From: Pseudoalteromonas sp. T1lg75
Lineage (GTDB): Bacteria > Pseudomonadota > Gammaproteobacteria > Enterobacterales > Alteromonadaceae
Length of the DNA stretch: 64,000 bases
Direction of reading: 5' to 3'
Assembly (NCBI RefSeq): GCF_002964705.1
Contig: NZ_PQCD01000053.1
Coordinates: 191 to 64,190 of the forward strand
Shown: piece by piece, positions 9,389 to 19,000 of the stretch
How the letters are laid out: each line of letters starts with the position of its first letter
Position numbering within the stretch: position 1 is the stretch's first letter
Program-made: the position numbers and the translations under genes
The notes under the pieces: generated by a model
The model's database searches: none
What the model was told of the DNA's origin: nothing
What the model saw: only the letters and a program-made list of their open reading frames with translations

Positions 9389-10270
9389 ATGAGTAACTTA
9401 CTCCTTTCTATCACGCCTGCTCTTTTGATGGCCAGCGGCATCTTTCTTGTTATAGGAATGTTGTATTTTACGTTGCGCCGCCATCAACGAAGAAAAAAGT
9501 TACCGCTAGACGGTGGCAAGTTAATTCGAATGCCCGCACAACGAATAAATGAAGAATTAATAGATGTAGGCGCGGACATTTTAAGTCTTGCTGGCATCTT
9601 AACAGCGACTATTTTACTACCTTTTGTAATTGTAGGAATTCAACAGATAGAGCTTTCTTCTCCCCTGTTTATAGGCGCAATGTTTGGTTCGGTTATTGGT
9701 GTATTTTATGGCTTAGCCAAAGTTCGGCGCGCAGTTAAAAAACAAATAAAACTTAGACTTGGTCGTGATGCAGAGTTAGCATCAGCCAGTGAGTTAATGA
9801 AGCTGCAAGCAAATGGGTATCAGGTATTTCATGATGTTCAAGCCGACGGTTTTAATATTGATCACCTTGCAGTTGGACCTCAGGGGATTTTTGCCGTTGA
9901 AACAAAAGGGCGGCACAAGCGGGTTGCCGATGAAGAGAATGGTAAAAAAGCCTATGTCATGTTTTATAAAGATGGCTTATTACAGTTTCCCTCTTGGCAG
10001 GAGCGAGAACCACTAGAACAAGCCCAACGCCAAGCTAAATGGGTCAATGATTGGCTAATTAAAGCCACTGGGGTGGCTCATTTACAGACGACCCCTGTCC
10101 TTGCTTTTCCTGGCTGGTGGGTTGAAGCTAAAACTAAACCACCATTCCCGATTGTGAATCATAAACAACTTCATAAAACGATATTGAGTATGCGTATTTG
10201 CCCCTTGAGTGACGCAGAAATCTCGCAAATAAGCTATCAAATAGTGCAGCGTTGCACCCAAGGTGATTAA
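9389..10270 (+). CDS. Membrane-anchored NERD-domain protein
   Basis: 293 aa. Hydrophobic helices at about residues 5-28 and 63-112 (two to three spans) precede a nuclease-related NERD domain at about 125-250. The core motif IDHLAVGPQGIFAVETKG carries the Asp and the E-x-K of the PD-(D/E)XK-like fold. It is followed by a conserved Trp-rich segment. It is 5 bp from the next gene, which encodes another membrane protein, so the pair is probably an operon. Function unknown; NERD proteins are suspected DNA-processing enzymes. Confidence 0.83.
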   Translation: MSNLLLSITPALLMASGIFLVIGMLYFTLRRHQRRKKLPLDGGKLIRMPAQRINEELIDVGADILSLAGILTATILLPFVIVGIQQIELSSPLFIGAMFGSVIGVFYGLAKVRRAVKKQIKLRLGRDAELASASELMKLQANGYQVFHDVQADGFNIDHLAVGPQGIFAVETKGRHKRVADEENGKKAYVMFYKDGLLQFPSWQEREPLEQAQRQAKWVNDWLIKATGVAHLQTTPVLAFPGWWVEAKTKPPFPIVNHKQLHKTILSMRICPLSDAEISQISYQIVQRCTQGD

Positions 10271-10274
10271 AATT

Positions 10275-11357
10275 ATGCATGTTGATCCAGCCTTACTTGA
10301 GCGAGTCGAGGATAAGCTTAATAACCAAAATGCCGTGAAGGCAGGGCTCGCGGGGGCGCTCTGGAGTATGCCTTTACTGGTGATTTGGTATGCCGTGTAT
10401 TACTTCGCGCCCGCTTTTTCACCCATGATGCTGTTTATTAGCGGGGCTCTTATTGGTGTTATGGTGCGCTATCATGGCCAAGGCTATGGACGCCGTTTTG
10501 CTGTAATTGGCTTTCTTACCCACCTGATCCTGGTGGTGGTGGCCATCAATATCGGCATTGTGATCACCAGCACCATCTGGGGCGTCATTCTGCTTGGCTT
10601 GTATCTCTCGGGCGCCTGGGCGGCGGCGTTTTTTGCGCGTAAAGGTATTCCCTTAACCCAAAACAAGGCCTTTTATGTCTTAACCGAGCAACAGGCCCAT
10701 TCCAGCGACACCCTGCTGAAAAACCGCTGGTATGTGGCTGTGCCGCTGTTGCTGCTGGTGGCTTCGCTGACCAATGTGGCGACGGCATTTGGAATTCACA
10801 TCTTCCACGGCATTTATCAGCAGGTGGCAGCCGCCGAGGGCTATCAGCAAGAGCTGGAGCGTCATCGCGCTAAGGCCATCGATGTGACACCTAACAGTCT
10901 GGATAAGCTCACCACCCAAGAAGCCTTGTTCTACGCCTATAGCTACTATACTGGCCGCCATGTTAATGCCCGAGGCCAGTATAAAGGTGAGTACCCACTT
11001 TCAACCTTTAAGGCAAAAACCATACTCAATTACCTGGTTAAGTATCGCCAGGAGCCCAGGGCCGCCTTTATTTTAGCGCGGGTAGATGAGGGGGCGCGGC
11101 GGGCCGATATGCTGCAAACGGCCATCTCACAAGGCGACCAATATGCAAAATTTTACTCCGTGGTTGCCTATGGCTGCACCAGCGAAGAAAAACGGGCCAA
11201 GCAACTTTTGGCGGGCATGCAAAGGTTGGTGAAAGAGGAGCCCATCGCCTCAGACATCAACACCCTGATGCATTATGGCTTTGGCTATATGTGCGACGAA
11301 CTCGGTGATGCAGACTTTGAACTGCGCTTTCTTCGCGATTATTCGCCTAAGTCATAG
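10275..11357 (+). CDS. Membrane protein of unknown function, paired with NERD gene
   Basis: 360 aa from the ATG at 10275, chosen because AAGGTG lies about 9 bases upstream; an in-frame GTG at 10263 overlaps the preceding gene and has no such site. Residues about 20-130 hold four hydrophobic helices, with a fifth near 160-180. The remaining ~190 residues are soluble and look like short helical repeats (KAKTILNYLVKYRQEPRAAF, AISQGDQYAKFYSVVAYGC), possibly TPR/Sel1-like. I do not recognise the family. Context suggests it works with the NERD protein. Confidence 0.65.
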   Translation: MHVDPALLERVEDKLNNQNAVKAGLAGALWSMPLLVIWYAVYYFAPAFSPMMLFISGALIGVMVRYHGQGYGRRFAVIGFLTHLILVVVAINIGIVITSTIWGVILLGLYLSGAWAAAFFARKGIPLTQNKAFYVLTEQQAHSSDTLLKNRWYVAVPLLLLVASLTNVATAFGIHIFHGIYQQVAAAEGYQQELERHRAKAIDVTPNSLDKLTTQEALFYAYSYYTGRHVNARGQYKGEYPLSTFKAKTILNYLVKYRQEPRAAFILARVDEGARRADMLQTAISQGDQYAKFYSVVAYGCTSEEKRAKQLLAGMQRLVKEEPIASDINTLMHYGFGYMCDELGDADFELRFLRDYSPKS

Positions 11358-11420
11358 CTTGCTTTATTTATCGGCTTGTCCAGAACTGCTACTCTACACC
11401 TATAAGAGTTTAAGTGAGTA

Positions 11421-11757
11421 ATGACCATGATCAATGACAACGACATTATTGAAACCCTCGAAGAGCTTGAAGCGTTTTTGCGTTTAGTTGAAAACGGCGG
11501 TTTGGGGCTAGATAAGGCCACAGGGATTGCTTTGGCCACCAATAATGCCGATGGCCGCCCCTTTGTGGCCGTGCTGGATGACAATCACCAGCTTCTGTAT
11601 GGCCGTTGGGTGAGCGCCTATGTGTATGAAAATGGCAAAGAAATGATCCAAAACGCACCGCAAAGAAGACACTAAGTTTGTTCTGCTCGGCGACCGACAA
11701 TATGTGTTAGGCCGCGGGCGCACAAGCAAGTTATGCAATATAAGCCTGTGTGATTAA
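11421..11757 (+). pseudogene. Small hypothetical gene, apparent frameshift
   Basis: The first frame from ATG 11421 encodes 84 aa and stops at 11675. From about 11656 the +1 frame continues with sensible protein sequence (HRKEDTKFVLLGDRQYVLGR and on) to TAA at 11755. Joining the two gives a protein of about 111 aa without a break in character, so a one-base change near 11650-11656, beside a run of four A, looks likely. It could be a real mutation or a sequencing error. The protein has no motif I recognise. If the frameshift is not real, the gene is simply the 84-aa ORF. Confidence 0.45.
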
Positions 11758-11883
11758 AACTTCACACCGGCTTTTTATTGGCGGTGAGTTTGCTAACGCT
11801 GTCGGCAGTTGCTTCATCTATAAAGCATTTACTTTACACAAAAAGTAGCTTAGTCTTTTTAGGCTATTTTAATTGAGAGTGTT

Positions 11884-12273
11884 ATGTTTAGACTGGTTTC
11901 ACAGGTATTGGTTATTGCAGCCGTGCTGATTGCTCTGCTTGGGCAGGCATTCGCGTATTCTGCGATGACGTGTGAAACGACTATGGACGCTCATCAATCT
12001 CATGTAGCCATGAATATGGCCACCGAGCACACTCAGATGCAGCATCATCAAGGCATGGATCACGGCGATACAGCCATGAGCTCAGCTATGATGGATGACT
12101 GTTGTGAGGTGCAGTGTGTTTGCCCGGCAAGCGCCTGTGCATCGGTGACCCTTGTCAATTCCTCTACCGCCATGGCCGACGTGATTGCCGTCAGTGAAGC
12201 TGTTATTAGCGCCACCCCCACGCAGCCACGCGCGATTCAAACGTCTCTTTTTCGCCCCCCCATTTTTGCCTAA
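11884..12273 (+). CDS. Small secreted His/Met-rich metal-binding protein (CopL-like)
   Basis: 129 aa with a signal peptide (about residues 1-24, LLGQAFA). The mature part is rich in His and Met: HTQMQHHQGMDHGDTAMSS, and a CCEVQCVCPASAC cluster follows near residue 75. Such composition suits binding of Cu(I) or Ag(I) in the periplasm, as in the CopL and CusF-adjacent small proteins that head copper operons. It is 100 bp ahead of the DUF411 gene and in the same direction as the Cus genes. No enzymatic domain is seen. Metal binding is inferred from composition and place. Confidence 0.72.
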   Translation: MFRLVSQVLVIAAVLIALLGQAFAYSAMTCETTMDAHQSHVAMNMATEHTQMQHHQGMDHGDTAMSSAMMDDCCEVQCVCPASACASVTLVNSSTAMADVIAVSEAVISATPTQPRAIQTSLFRPPIFA

Positions 12274-12374
12274 CACAGGATTAATGCGTCAAAAATCTGC
12301 TCTAAGATGATGAGCACTTTTGTGATAATACACGCTTAGGCGTGGTGAAAAGCCAGCGTTTGCTGGGGGCTAAA

Positions 12375-12860
12375 ATGATTAAAAAGTTTTTAAAAGTAGC
12401 AGTGTTCGTACTGCTTTTACCGAGTGTTGTTCATGCCAATGAGCACAGCAACAAGCATGATGTTGTAGAGCTGTTGGTGTACAAAACACCGACCTGTGGT
12501 TGCTGTAAAAAATGGATCTCCCATATCGAGAGTGAGGGATTCATTACCTATGCAAAAGACTATCTGGATATCAGTCCGGTCAAAGCCAAACTTGGCATCG
12601 CTGCCAATTATCGCTCCTGCCACAGTGCCATTTCACGCGATGGTTTTGCCTTTGAGGGCCATGTTCCCGCGAAGTTTATCCGGCAATTTCTAAAAGAAGA
12701 TCACACCGATGCCATTGGCCTGTCGGTTCCTGCTATGCCCCTGGGGTCGCCGGGGATGGAAGTGGGAGACAGGTTTACGCCCTATCAGGTGCTTATCCTC
12801 TACAAAGATGGCAGCAGCAAAGTCTATGCCGAGGTTAAAACCTATGAGGAGCAGTTCTAA
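12375..12860 (+). CDS. DUF411 (CopG-like) periplasmic copper-resistance protein
   Basis: 161 aa from ATG 12375 (GGGGG 5-9 bases upstream and a proper signal peptide MIKKFLKVAVFVLLLP ending VHA). An upstream in-frame GTG at 12342 sits in a small hairpin (CACGC/GCGTG, 12331-12344) and is less likely. The mature domain is DUF411: TPTCGCCKKW near residue 40, YRSCHSA near 80, FEGHVPA near 97 and a late AMPLGSPGME. The four Cys and the His are candidate copper ligands or a thiol pair. Overlaps the CusC gene by one base, so it is translationally linked to the pump. Confidence 0.88.
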   Translation: MIKKFLKVAVFVLLLPSVVHANEHSNKHDVVELLVYKTPTCGCCKKWISHIESEGFITYAKDYLDISPVKAKLGIAANYRSCHSAISRDGFAFEGHVPAKFIRQFLKEDHTDAIGLSVPAMPLGSPGMEVGDRFTPYQVLILYKDGSSKVYAEVKTYEEQF

Positions 12861-14257
12861 TGACTAGCCACCCTTTTAGCGCTTCCTCCTGGCTGTTAGC
12901 TATCGCCGTCGCCACCGGTTCGCAGGTGGCGACAGCACAGCAAGCGATCACCCTTGAACAAGCGGTCATGATGGCGCAACAAAATGATCCTTGGTTGCAT
13001 GGCAATCGCCTTAAACAGCAAGCCATTGAAAACAAGAGTGTTGCTTCAGGCGCCTTACCCGACCCTCAGGTTTCCCTCGGTCTTATGAACCTGCCGGTAG
13101 ATACCTGGGAGTTTGAGCAAGAGGGGATGACGCAAGTGAAAGTCGGCGTGACGCAAATGTTCCCTCGCGGAGACAGTTTGCAATTAAAACAAAGCCAACT
13201 TGCGCTTGAGTCGAGCCAGTACCCGCTGTTGCGCGCAAACCGTAAAGCGCAGCTTCAAAGCAAGGTATCAGAGCTGTGGTTAGACGCTTACCTGGCGCAG
13301 CGCACAATAGAGCTTATCAAGGGCGACAGAGCGCTGTTTGAGCAAATTGCCGAGGTGGCAATGATTAGCTACTCCAATGTAATTGGTAAGACGCGCCAGC
13401 AGGATGTTATTCGCGCCGAACTGGAAATAGTGCAACTCGAAGACAGGTTGACGGTAGAAAAGCAAAAACTCGATACCCTGTTGGCGCAGCTCAACGAATG
13501 GCTGCATATCTATGATAAAGATGAGTTTGCAATCACATTCGATGACAACCCAAGCACCTTCGCTTTTGAGGTATCAAACCAGTTGCCTACACTGCAGCTG
13601 TTAAATGCCGAACTGTTAAAGGCATCCGATTATTCTCGCCAGCGCCTGGCCGGCGAGTTGGCTTATCATCCCGCCCTCATGGCCATCGATGTGAAACAGC
13701 AGGTGTCAGAAAAAGGCGTGCAGCTGGCCGAGCAGAGCTATAAGCCCCAATGGGGCGTCAACGCCAGCTACGGCTACCGGGGTGATATGCCTTCCGGTGA
13801 CAGCCGTGCCGATTTTTTCTCTGTGGGTGTTACCTTTGACCTGCCGATTTTCACCGAGAATAACCAAGATAAACAAGTAGCCGCCTCGGTTGCCGAGTCT
13901 GAGTCGGTAAAAACAGAGAAGTTACTGCTGCTCAAGCAAATGATCAGCGCAGTGGAAAAAGAGCTCAAGCAGTTAAAGCGCTTGTCTGACAGAAAGGCGC
14001 TCTACGGCGAGCTGTTACTTAAACAAACACAAGAACAGGCAGAAGCATCGCTTAATGCGTACACCAATGATGATGGTGATTTTGCCGAAGTCGTTCGGGC
14101 CCGGATCGCCGTTTTAAATGCGCGTATTTCGGCACTTAACATTGACGTCAACCTGCTTAAAACCGTTGCCCGAATCAATTACTTTATGGCTCGCTACCAA
14201 CCACAACAGCAAACCAATAGCCAGTCCATACCTACATACCGAATTGGAGAAGAATAA
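12860..14257 (+). CDS. cusC: CusC-like outer-membrane efflux channel (TolC family)
   Basis: 465 aa with a signal peptide (residues 1-25). It has the two helical repeats of TolC-family proteins: the first around residues 30-240 (ITLEQAVMMAQQNDPWLHG, GALPDPQVSLGLMNLP), the second around 270-450 (QVSEKGVQLAEQSYKPQWGV, FFSVGVTFDLPIF). GAGGAG precedes the ATG, which overlaps the DUF411 stop. No lipobox Cys is visible at the cleavage site, unlike E. coli CusC. It forms the outer-membrane tunnel of the tripartite Cus pump with the next two genes. Confidence 0.92.
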   Translation: MTSHPFSASSWLLAIAVATGSQVATAQQAITLEQAVMMAQQNDPWLHGNRLKQQAIENKSVASGALPDPQVSLGLMNLPVDTWEFEQEGMTQVKVGVTQMFPRGDSLQLKQSQLALESSQYPLLRANRKAQLQSKVSELWLDAYLAQRTIELIKGDRALFEQIAEVAMISYSNVIGKTRQQDVIRAELEIVQLEDRLTVEKQKLDTLLAQLNEWLHIYDKDEFAITFDDNPSTFAFEVSNQLPTLQLLNAELLKASDYSRQRLAGELAYHPALMAIDVKQQVSEKGVQLAEQSYKPQWGVNASYGYRGDMPSGDSRADFFSVGVTFDLPIFTENNQDKQVAASVAESESVKTEKLLLLKQMISAVEKELKQLKRLSDRKALYGELLLKQTQEQAEASLNAYTNDDGDFAEVVRARIAVLNARISALNIDVNLLKTVARINYFMARYQPQQQTNSQSIPTYRIGEE

Positions 14258-15987
14258 TGTCGTCTAACAACAAAACGATTATCGCCGTAATTATTGGTGC
14301 CTTGATCGGAGTCGGGGGCATGAGTTTGTTTCACAGCCAAGAGTCTGACACCGGCCAAAAAGCAGCCGATTCAGGCGAAAAAAAGCCGCTTTATTGGGTG
14401 GCGCCCATGGACTCCAATTATCGTCGTGATCAGCCGGGTAAGTCACCCATGGGCATGGATCTTGTTCCGGTGTACGAGGAACAAGGGTCGGGCGGTGATA
14501 TTGGCCCAGGCGCGGTAAAAATTTCTCCAAATGTAATCCATAACCTGGGTGTGCGCACGGCACCGGTGCAAGTAAAAACAATGCAAACCAATATCTCCAC
14601 CGTGGGCTACGTGCAATATGATGAAGACGAACTGATCCATATTCACCCCCGTGTTGATGGCTGGATAGAAAAGCTCTACGTCAAAGCGGCCGGTAACCCG
14701 GTGGATAAAGGGCAGGCGTTATACACCCTTTACTCGCCACAGCTGGTCAATGCCCAAGAAGAGTTTCTGATCGCCTTAAAGCACAGCACCGGTTCTTTGG
14801 CGGCGGCAGCAAGAGAGCGCTTAAAGGCGTTGCACATGTCTTCTGAGTTTATTAATGAGTTGGAGCGTACCGGCAAGGTGCAACAAACCGTTACTTTTTA
14901 TTCGCCGCAGCAAGGGGTTGTGGATGGCTTGCAAGTGCGTGAAGGATTTTATGTGCAGCCCGGTACCACGCTGATGAGTATTGCCAAGCTGGATCAGGTG
15001 TGGGTTGAGGCGGAAGTGTTCGAGCGCGATGCCGATGTCATTAAAAAAGGCCTGCCGGTGTCGATGACACTGGATTATCTTCCCAGTAAAGAATGGGGCG
15101 GTGTGGTTGATTATGTTTATCCGACCCTCAATAGTCAAACGCGTACCCTGCGGGTGCGATTGAAATTTGATAATCCAGGCTATTTGCTTAAGCCGAATAT
15201 GTTCGCGCAAGTGTCGATTCAAGCAGAGCAAACCGACAACACCATGGTGGTGCCAAAAGAATCGGTGATCAGAACCGGACAGCAAGATCGCGTCGTGCTG
15301 GACTTTGGTGACGGCCAGTTTAAATCGATAGCGGTAACCCTGGGTCGAGTGGGCGAGAACGAGGTGGAGATACTAACGGGTCTTGAAGAAGGCGATGTGG
15401 TGGTGACCTCGGCCCAATTCTTAATTGACTCGGAATCAAGTAAAAGCTCCGATTTCAAACGCATGTCCCATGAGGAGGAGCCTGCGTCGGTATGGATGGA
15501 AGGTGAGGTCAACAGCGTAATGGCGGGTCATAGAATGGTTAATATCAACCACGGACCAGCAAAAGAATGGGATTGGCCAGAGATGACCATGGACTTTACC
15601 GTGGCAGACTCGGTGGATATTGACGCTTTAAAAGCAGGTCAGACGTTGCACTTTGAAGTAACCAAAACCGATGACGGCGGTTATGAGCTAACGGGTATTC
15701 ATATTATGACCGAGCCCGAGGTGTCCAGTGCTACCGTGTCGGGTGTGATCAATGTCGTTGATGCGCAAAACCGCACCTTGAACATCAGTCGCGGACCGAT
15801 TGAAAAGTGGGGCCGCCCGGCCGCTACCATGGACTTTATGCTTGCCGAGGATGTTGATATCTCTGCTTTTAATGAAGGCGATGAAGTGATGTTCACCTTT
15901 GAAATCAGAGACGACTTTGTCATCACCGAAATCTCTCTCGCTGATAATGCGCAACAGCAAGATGCTGTTGATCACTCAGCGCATTAA
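14257..15987 (+). CDS. cusB: CusB-like periplasmic adaptor with two fused CusF-like domains
   Basis: 576 aa. The order is an N-terminal membrane anchor (about 8-25), a heavy-metal-binding segment (YWVAPMD ... KSPMGMDLVP, 45-75), adaptor core with lipoyl and beta-barrel parts (about 90-400), then two CusF-like OB domains at about 409-487 and 490-572. The first CusF domain keeps all four Cu(I)/Ag(I) residues in the family spacing: H432, W440, M443, M445. In the second the matching positions are R512, R520, A523 and M525, so three of four are lost. E. coli has CusF as a separate chaperone. One-base overlap with CusC; GGAGAAG upstream. Confidence 0.93.
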   Translation: MSSNNKTIIAVIIGALIGVGGMSLFHSQESDTGQKAADSGEKKPLYWVAPMDSNYRRDQPGKSPMGMDLVPVYEEQGSGGDIGPGAVKISPNVIHNLGVRTAPVQVKTMQTNISTVGYVQYDEDELIHIHPRVDGWIEKLYVKAAGNPVDKGQALYTLYSPQLVNAQEEFLIALKHSTGSLAAAARERLKALHMSSEFINELERTGKVQQTVTFYSPQQGVVDGLQVREGFYVQPGTTLMSIAKLDQVWVEAEVFERDADVIKKGLPVSMTLDYLPSKEWGGVVDYVYPTLNSQTRTLRVRLKFDNPGYLLKPNMFAQVSIQAEQTDNTMVVPKESVIRTGQQDRVVLDFGDGQFKSIAVTLGRVGENEVEILTGLEEGDVVVTSAQFLIDSESSKSSDFKRMSHEEEPASVWMEGEVNSVMAGHRMVNINHGPAKEWDWPEMTMDFTVADSVDIDALKAGQTLHFEVTKTDDGGYELTGIHIMTEPEVSSATVSGVINVVDAQNRTLNISRGPIEKWGRPAATMDFMLAEDVDISAFNEGDEVMFTFEIRDDFVITEISLADNAQQQDAVDHSAH

Positions 15988-16003
15988 GTAGAGGGAAGTA
16001 GCT

Positions 16004-19000
16004 ATGATTGAATCAATAATTCGCTGGTCGGTAGGCAATCGCTTTTTTGTCCTTCTGATCACCTTGATCATTGCCTTTGGCGGCTTGTACTCGCTGAAGA
16101 ACACCCCGGTTGATGCCATTCCGGATCTCTCCGATGTGCAGGTGATCATTAAAACCAGCTATCCGGGGCAGGCGCCTCAGGTGGTACAGGATCAGGTGAC
16201 CTTTCCGTTGACCACGGCCATGTTGTCGGTGCCCGGTGCACAAACGGTGCGCGGTTTTTCTTTTTTCGGTGACTCCTATGTTTACATCATCTTTGATGAT
16301 GACACCGATTTGTATTGGGCACGCTCGCGGGTGCTGGAGTACCTAAGCCAGGTGGCCTCTAGCCTGCCGGAGACGGCCAAGCCGCAACTGGGCCCGGATG
16401 CCACCGGTGTGGGCTGGGTGTATATCTATGCCTTGGCCGATAAAACCGGCCAGCATGACCTTAGTCAATTGCGCAGTATTCAGGACTGGTTCTTGAAGTA
16501 TGAGCTGCAAACCGTGCCCGGTGTATCGGAAGTAGCCGCAGTGGGCGGTATGGTGAAGCAGTACCAGGTGCAGGTCGACCCGGATAAGCTGCGTGCCTAC
16601 AACGTACCGCTGACACAAATTCAGGTTGCCTTGCAGCGCGGCAACAAAGAGACGGGAGCATCCGTGGTCGAGCTGGCCGAAGCCGAGTATATGGTGACCG
16701 CCACCGGCTATATTAAGTCCGTCAGTGACATTGAAAAAATCCCTCTTGGCATAAACGAACAAGGCACCCCCTTGCGCATCGGTGATGTAGCGAATGTCAG
16801 CTTGGGGCCGCAAATGCGCCGTGGTATCGCGGAATTAAACGGCGAAGGCGAAGTGGTTGGTGGCGTAGTGGTAATGCGCTTTGGTGAAAATGCCCAGCAA
16901 ACCATAGATGGGGTCAAAGACAAGCTCGAATCCTTGAAGTCGTCGCTGCCGGAAGGGGTTGAGATTGTCACTGTGTATGACCGTTCCAAACTGATCGAAA
17001 GCGCGGTGGATAACCTTTGGAGCAAGCTCGCGGAAGAACTGGCCATTGTGGCGTTAGTCTGTATGGCCTTCCTGTTCCATTTACGCTCCTCCATTGTCGC
17101 CGTGGTTACCTTGCCGCTGGGGATTTTGGTGTCCTTTATCATCATGTATATGCAGGGGATTAATGCCAATATTATGTCCCTGGGGGGTATCGCCATTGCC
17201 ATTGGTGCCATGACCGATGGTGCTATCGTGATGATAGAAAACATGCACAAACACATGGAAAAAACGCCCCTGACCAACGAAAACCGCTGGGAAATCGTGG
17301 CCAAGGCCGCCTCCGAAGTGGGGCCGGCGCTGTTCTTTAGCTTGCTGATCATCACGGTGTCTTTCTTGCCGGTGTTTATTCTTGAAGCACAAGAAGGGCG
17401 TATGTTTGCGCCGCTGGCGTACACCAAAACCTATGCCATGGCGGCGTCTGCAGGTTTGGCCATTACCCTGGTGCCGGTGCTGATGGGTTACTTTATCCGC
17501 GGCAAAGTAGTCTCGGAAAAGAAAAACCCGCTCAACCGTTTGTTGATTGCCATCTATAAGCCTGTGTTGGCACAGGTGATGAAGTTCCCGAAACTCACCT
17601 TGGTGCTGGCCATTGCCTTGACCCTGGTAGGATTCTACCCGGTAGACAAAATTGGCAGTGAGTTCATCCCGCCGTTGGATGAAGGGGATTTAATGTACAT
17701 GCCAACCACCTATCCGGGTATTTCCATTGGTAAAGCCCGTGAGTTGTTGCAGCAAACCGACAGGCTGATCCGCACCGTGCCGGAGGTGGAGACTGTGTTC
17801 GGTAAAGTAGGGCGAGCGGAAACGGCGACGGATCCGGCGCCGCTGACCATGATAGAAACCTTCATTCAGCTTAAACCGCGCGATCAGTGGCGCGAAGGCG
17901 TGACCACCGAAAGCCTGAAAGCGGAATTTGATAAATTGGTGAAATTCCCCGGCCTAACAAACGCCTGGGTCATGCCGATTAAAACCCGTATCGATATGCT
18001 GGCAACCGGCATTAAAACCCCGGTGGGTATTAAGGTCGCGGGACCGAGATTGGATGTCATTCAAGACATAGGTCAGCAAATCGAGCAGCTTTTGCCCCAG
18101 GTGCAAGGAACCGCCTCTGTTTACTCCGAGCGCGTCGCCGGCGGCCGTTATATTAAGGTGGATATTTCGCGGGAAAAAGCGAGCCGCTTCGGGTTAAACA
18201 TTGAAGACGTGCAGCAGGTGGTCTCTACCGCCATCGGCGGCATGAATGTGACGCAAACCATCGAAGGCCAAGAGCGTTATCCGGTCAACCTGCGTTATCC
18301 GCAGGATTACCGCGACTCGCCCGAGCAGCTTGCTCGTCTACCCGTGGTAACTCCAAATGGACAACGCATTGCCCTTGGCGATGTTGCCGATATTCGTATT
18401 GAGATTGGTCCGCCGGGTATCAAGAGTGAGAATGCCCGTATTAACGGCTGGACCTTTATCGATATCGCAGATGTGGATGTGGGCACCTATGTTGAAAATG
18501 CCAAGGCGCATTTGGCAGCCAACCTGGATTTACCGGCGGGTTACTCGATCAACTGGGCCGGACAATATGAGTACATGGAGCGAGCGAAAGATAAGCTGGC
18601 CTATGTCTTGCCACTCACCCTGGCCATTATTGTCGTGCTGCTTTACTTAAACTTCAGATCCCTTGTTGAAGTCGGCATCATTATTATCACCCTGCCCATG
18701 GCGATGATCGGTGGCTTATGGTTGATGTACCTTGAGGGCTTCAACTTCTCCGTGGCCGTGGGTGTAGGCTTTATCGCCCTGGCCGGGGTCGCGGTCGAAA
18801 TTGGCGTGATTATGCTGGTGTATTTAAACCAGTCCTATAAGGAGGCGAAGGAACGCTGTAAAGAACAGCGCATTGCCTTCGACAGAGCACAGCTGACAGC
18901 AGCCATTATGGAAGGGGCGGGTATGCGTATTCGCCCGGTAATGATGACGGTTGCCACCATTATCATCGGCCTAATGCCCATCTTATATGGTTCGGGAACC

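Noticed and set aside
9389-11357. NERD gene pair as an anti-phage defence system
   Set aside because: No helicase, toxin or other defence gene is nearby and no island features are seen; function left open.
11758-11883. CueR or CusR box upstream of the cus operon
   Set aside because: I looked for the long-spacer dyad seen at copA and for paired repeats and found no convincing match.
16708-17427. 239-aa minus-strand ORF inside cusA
   Set aside because: Antisense shadow of a strongly conserved coding region with low-complexity Thr/Ser/Ile content.
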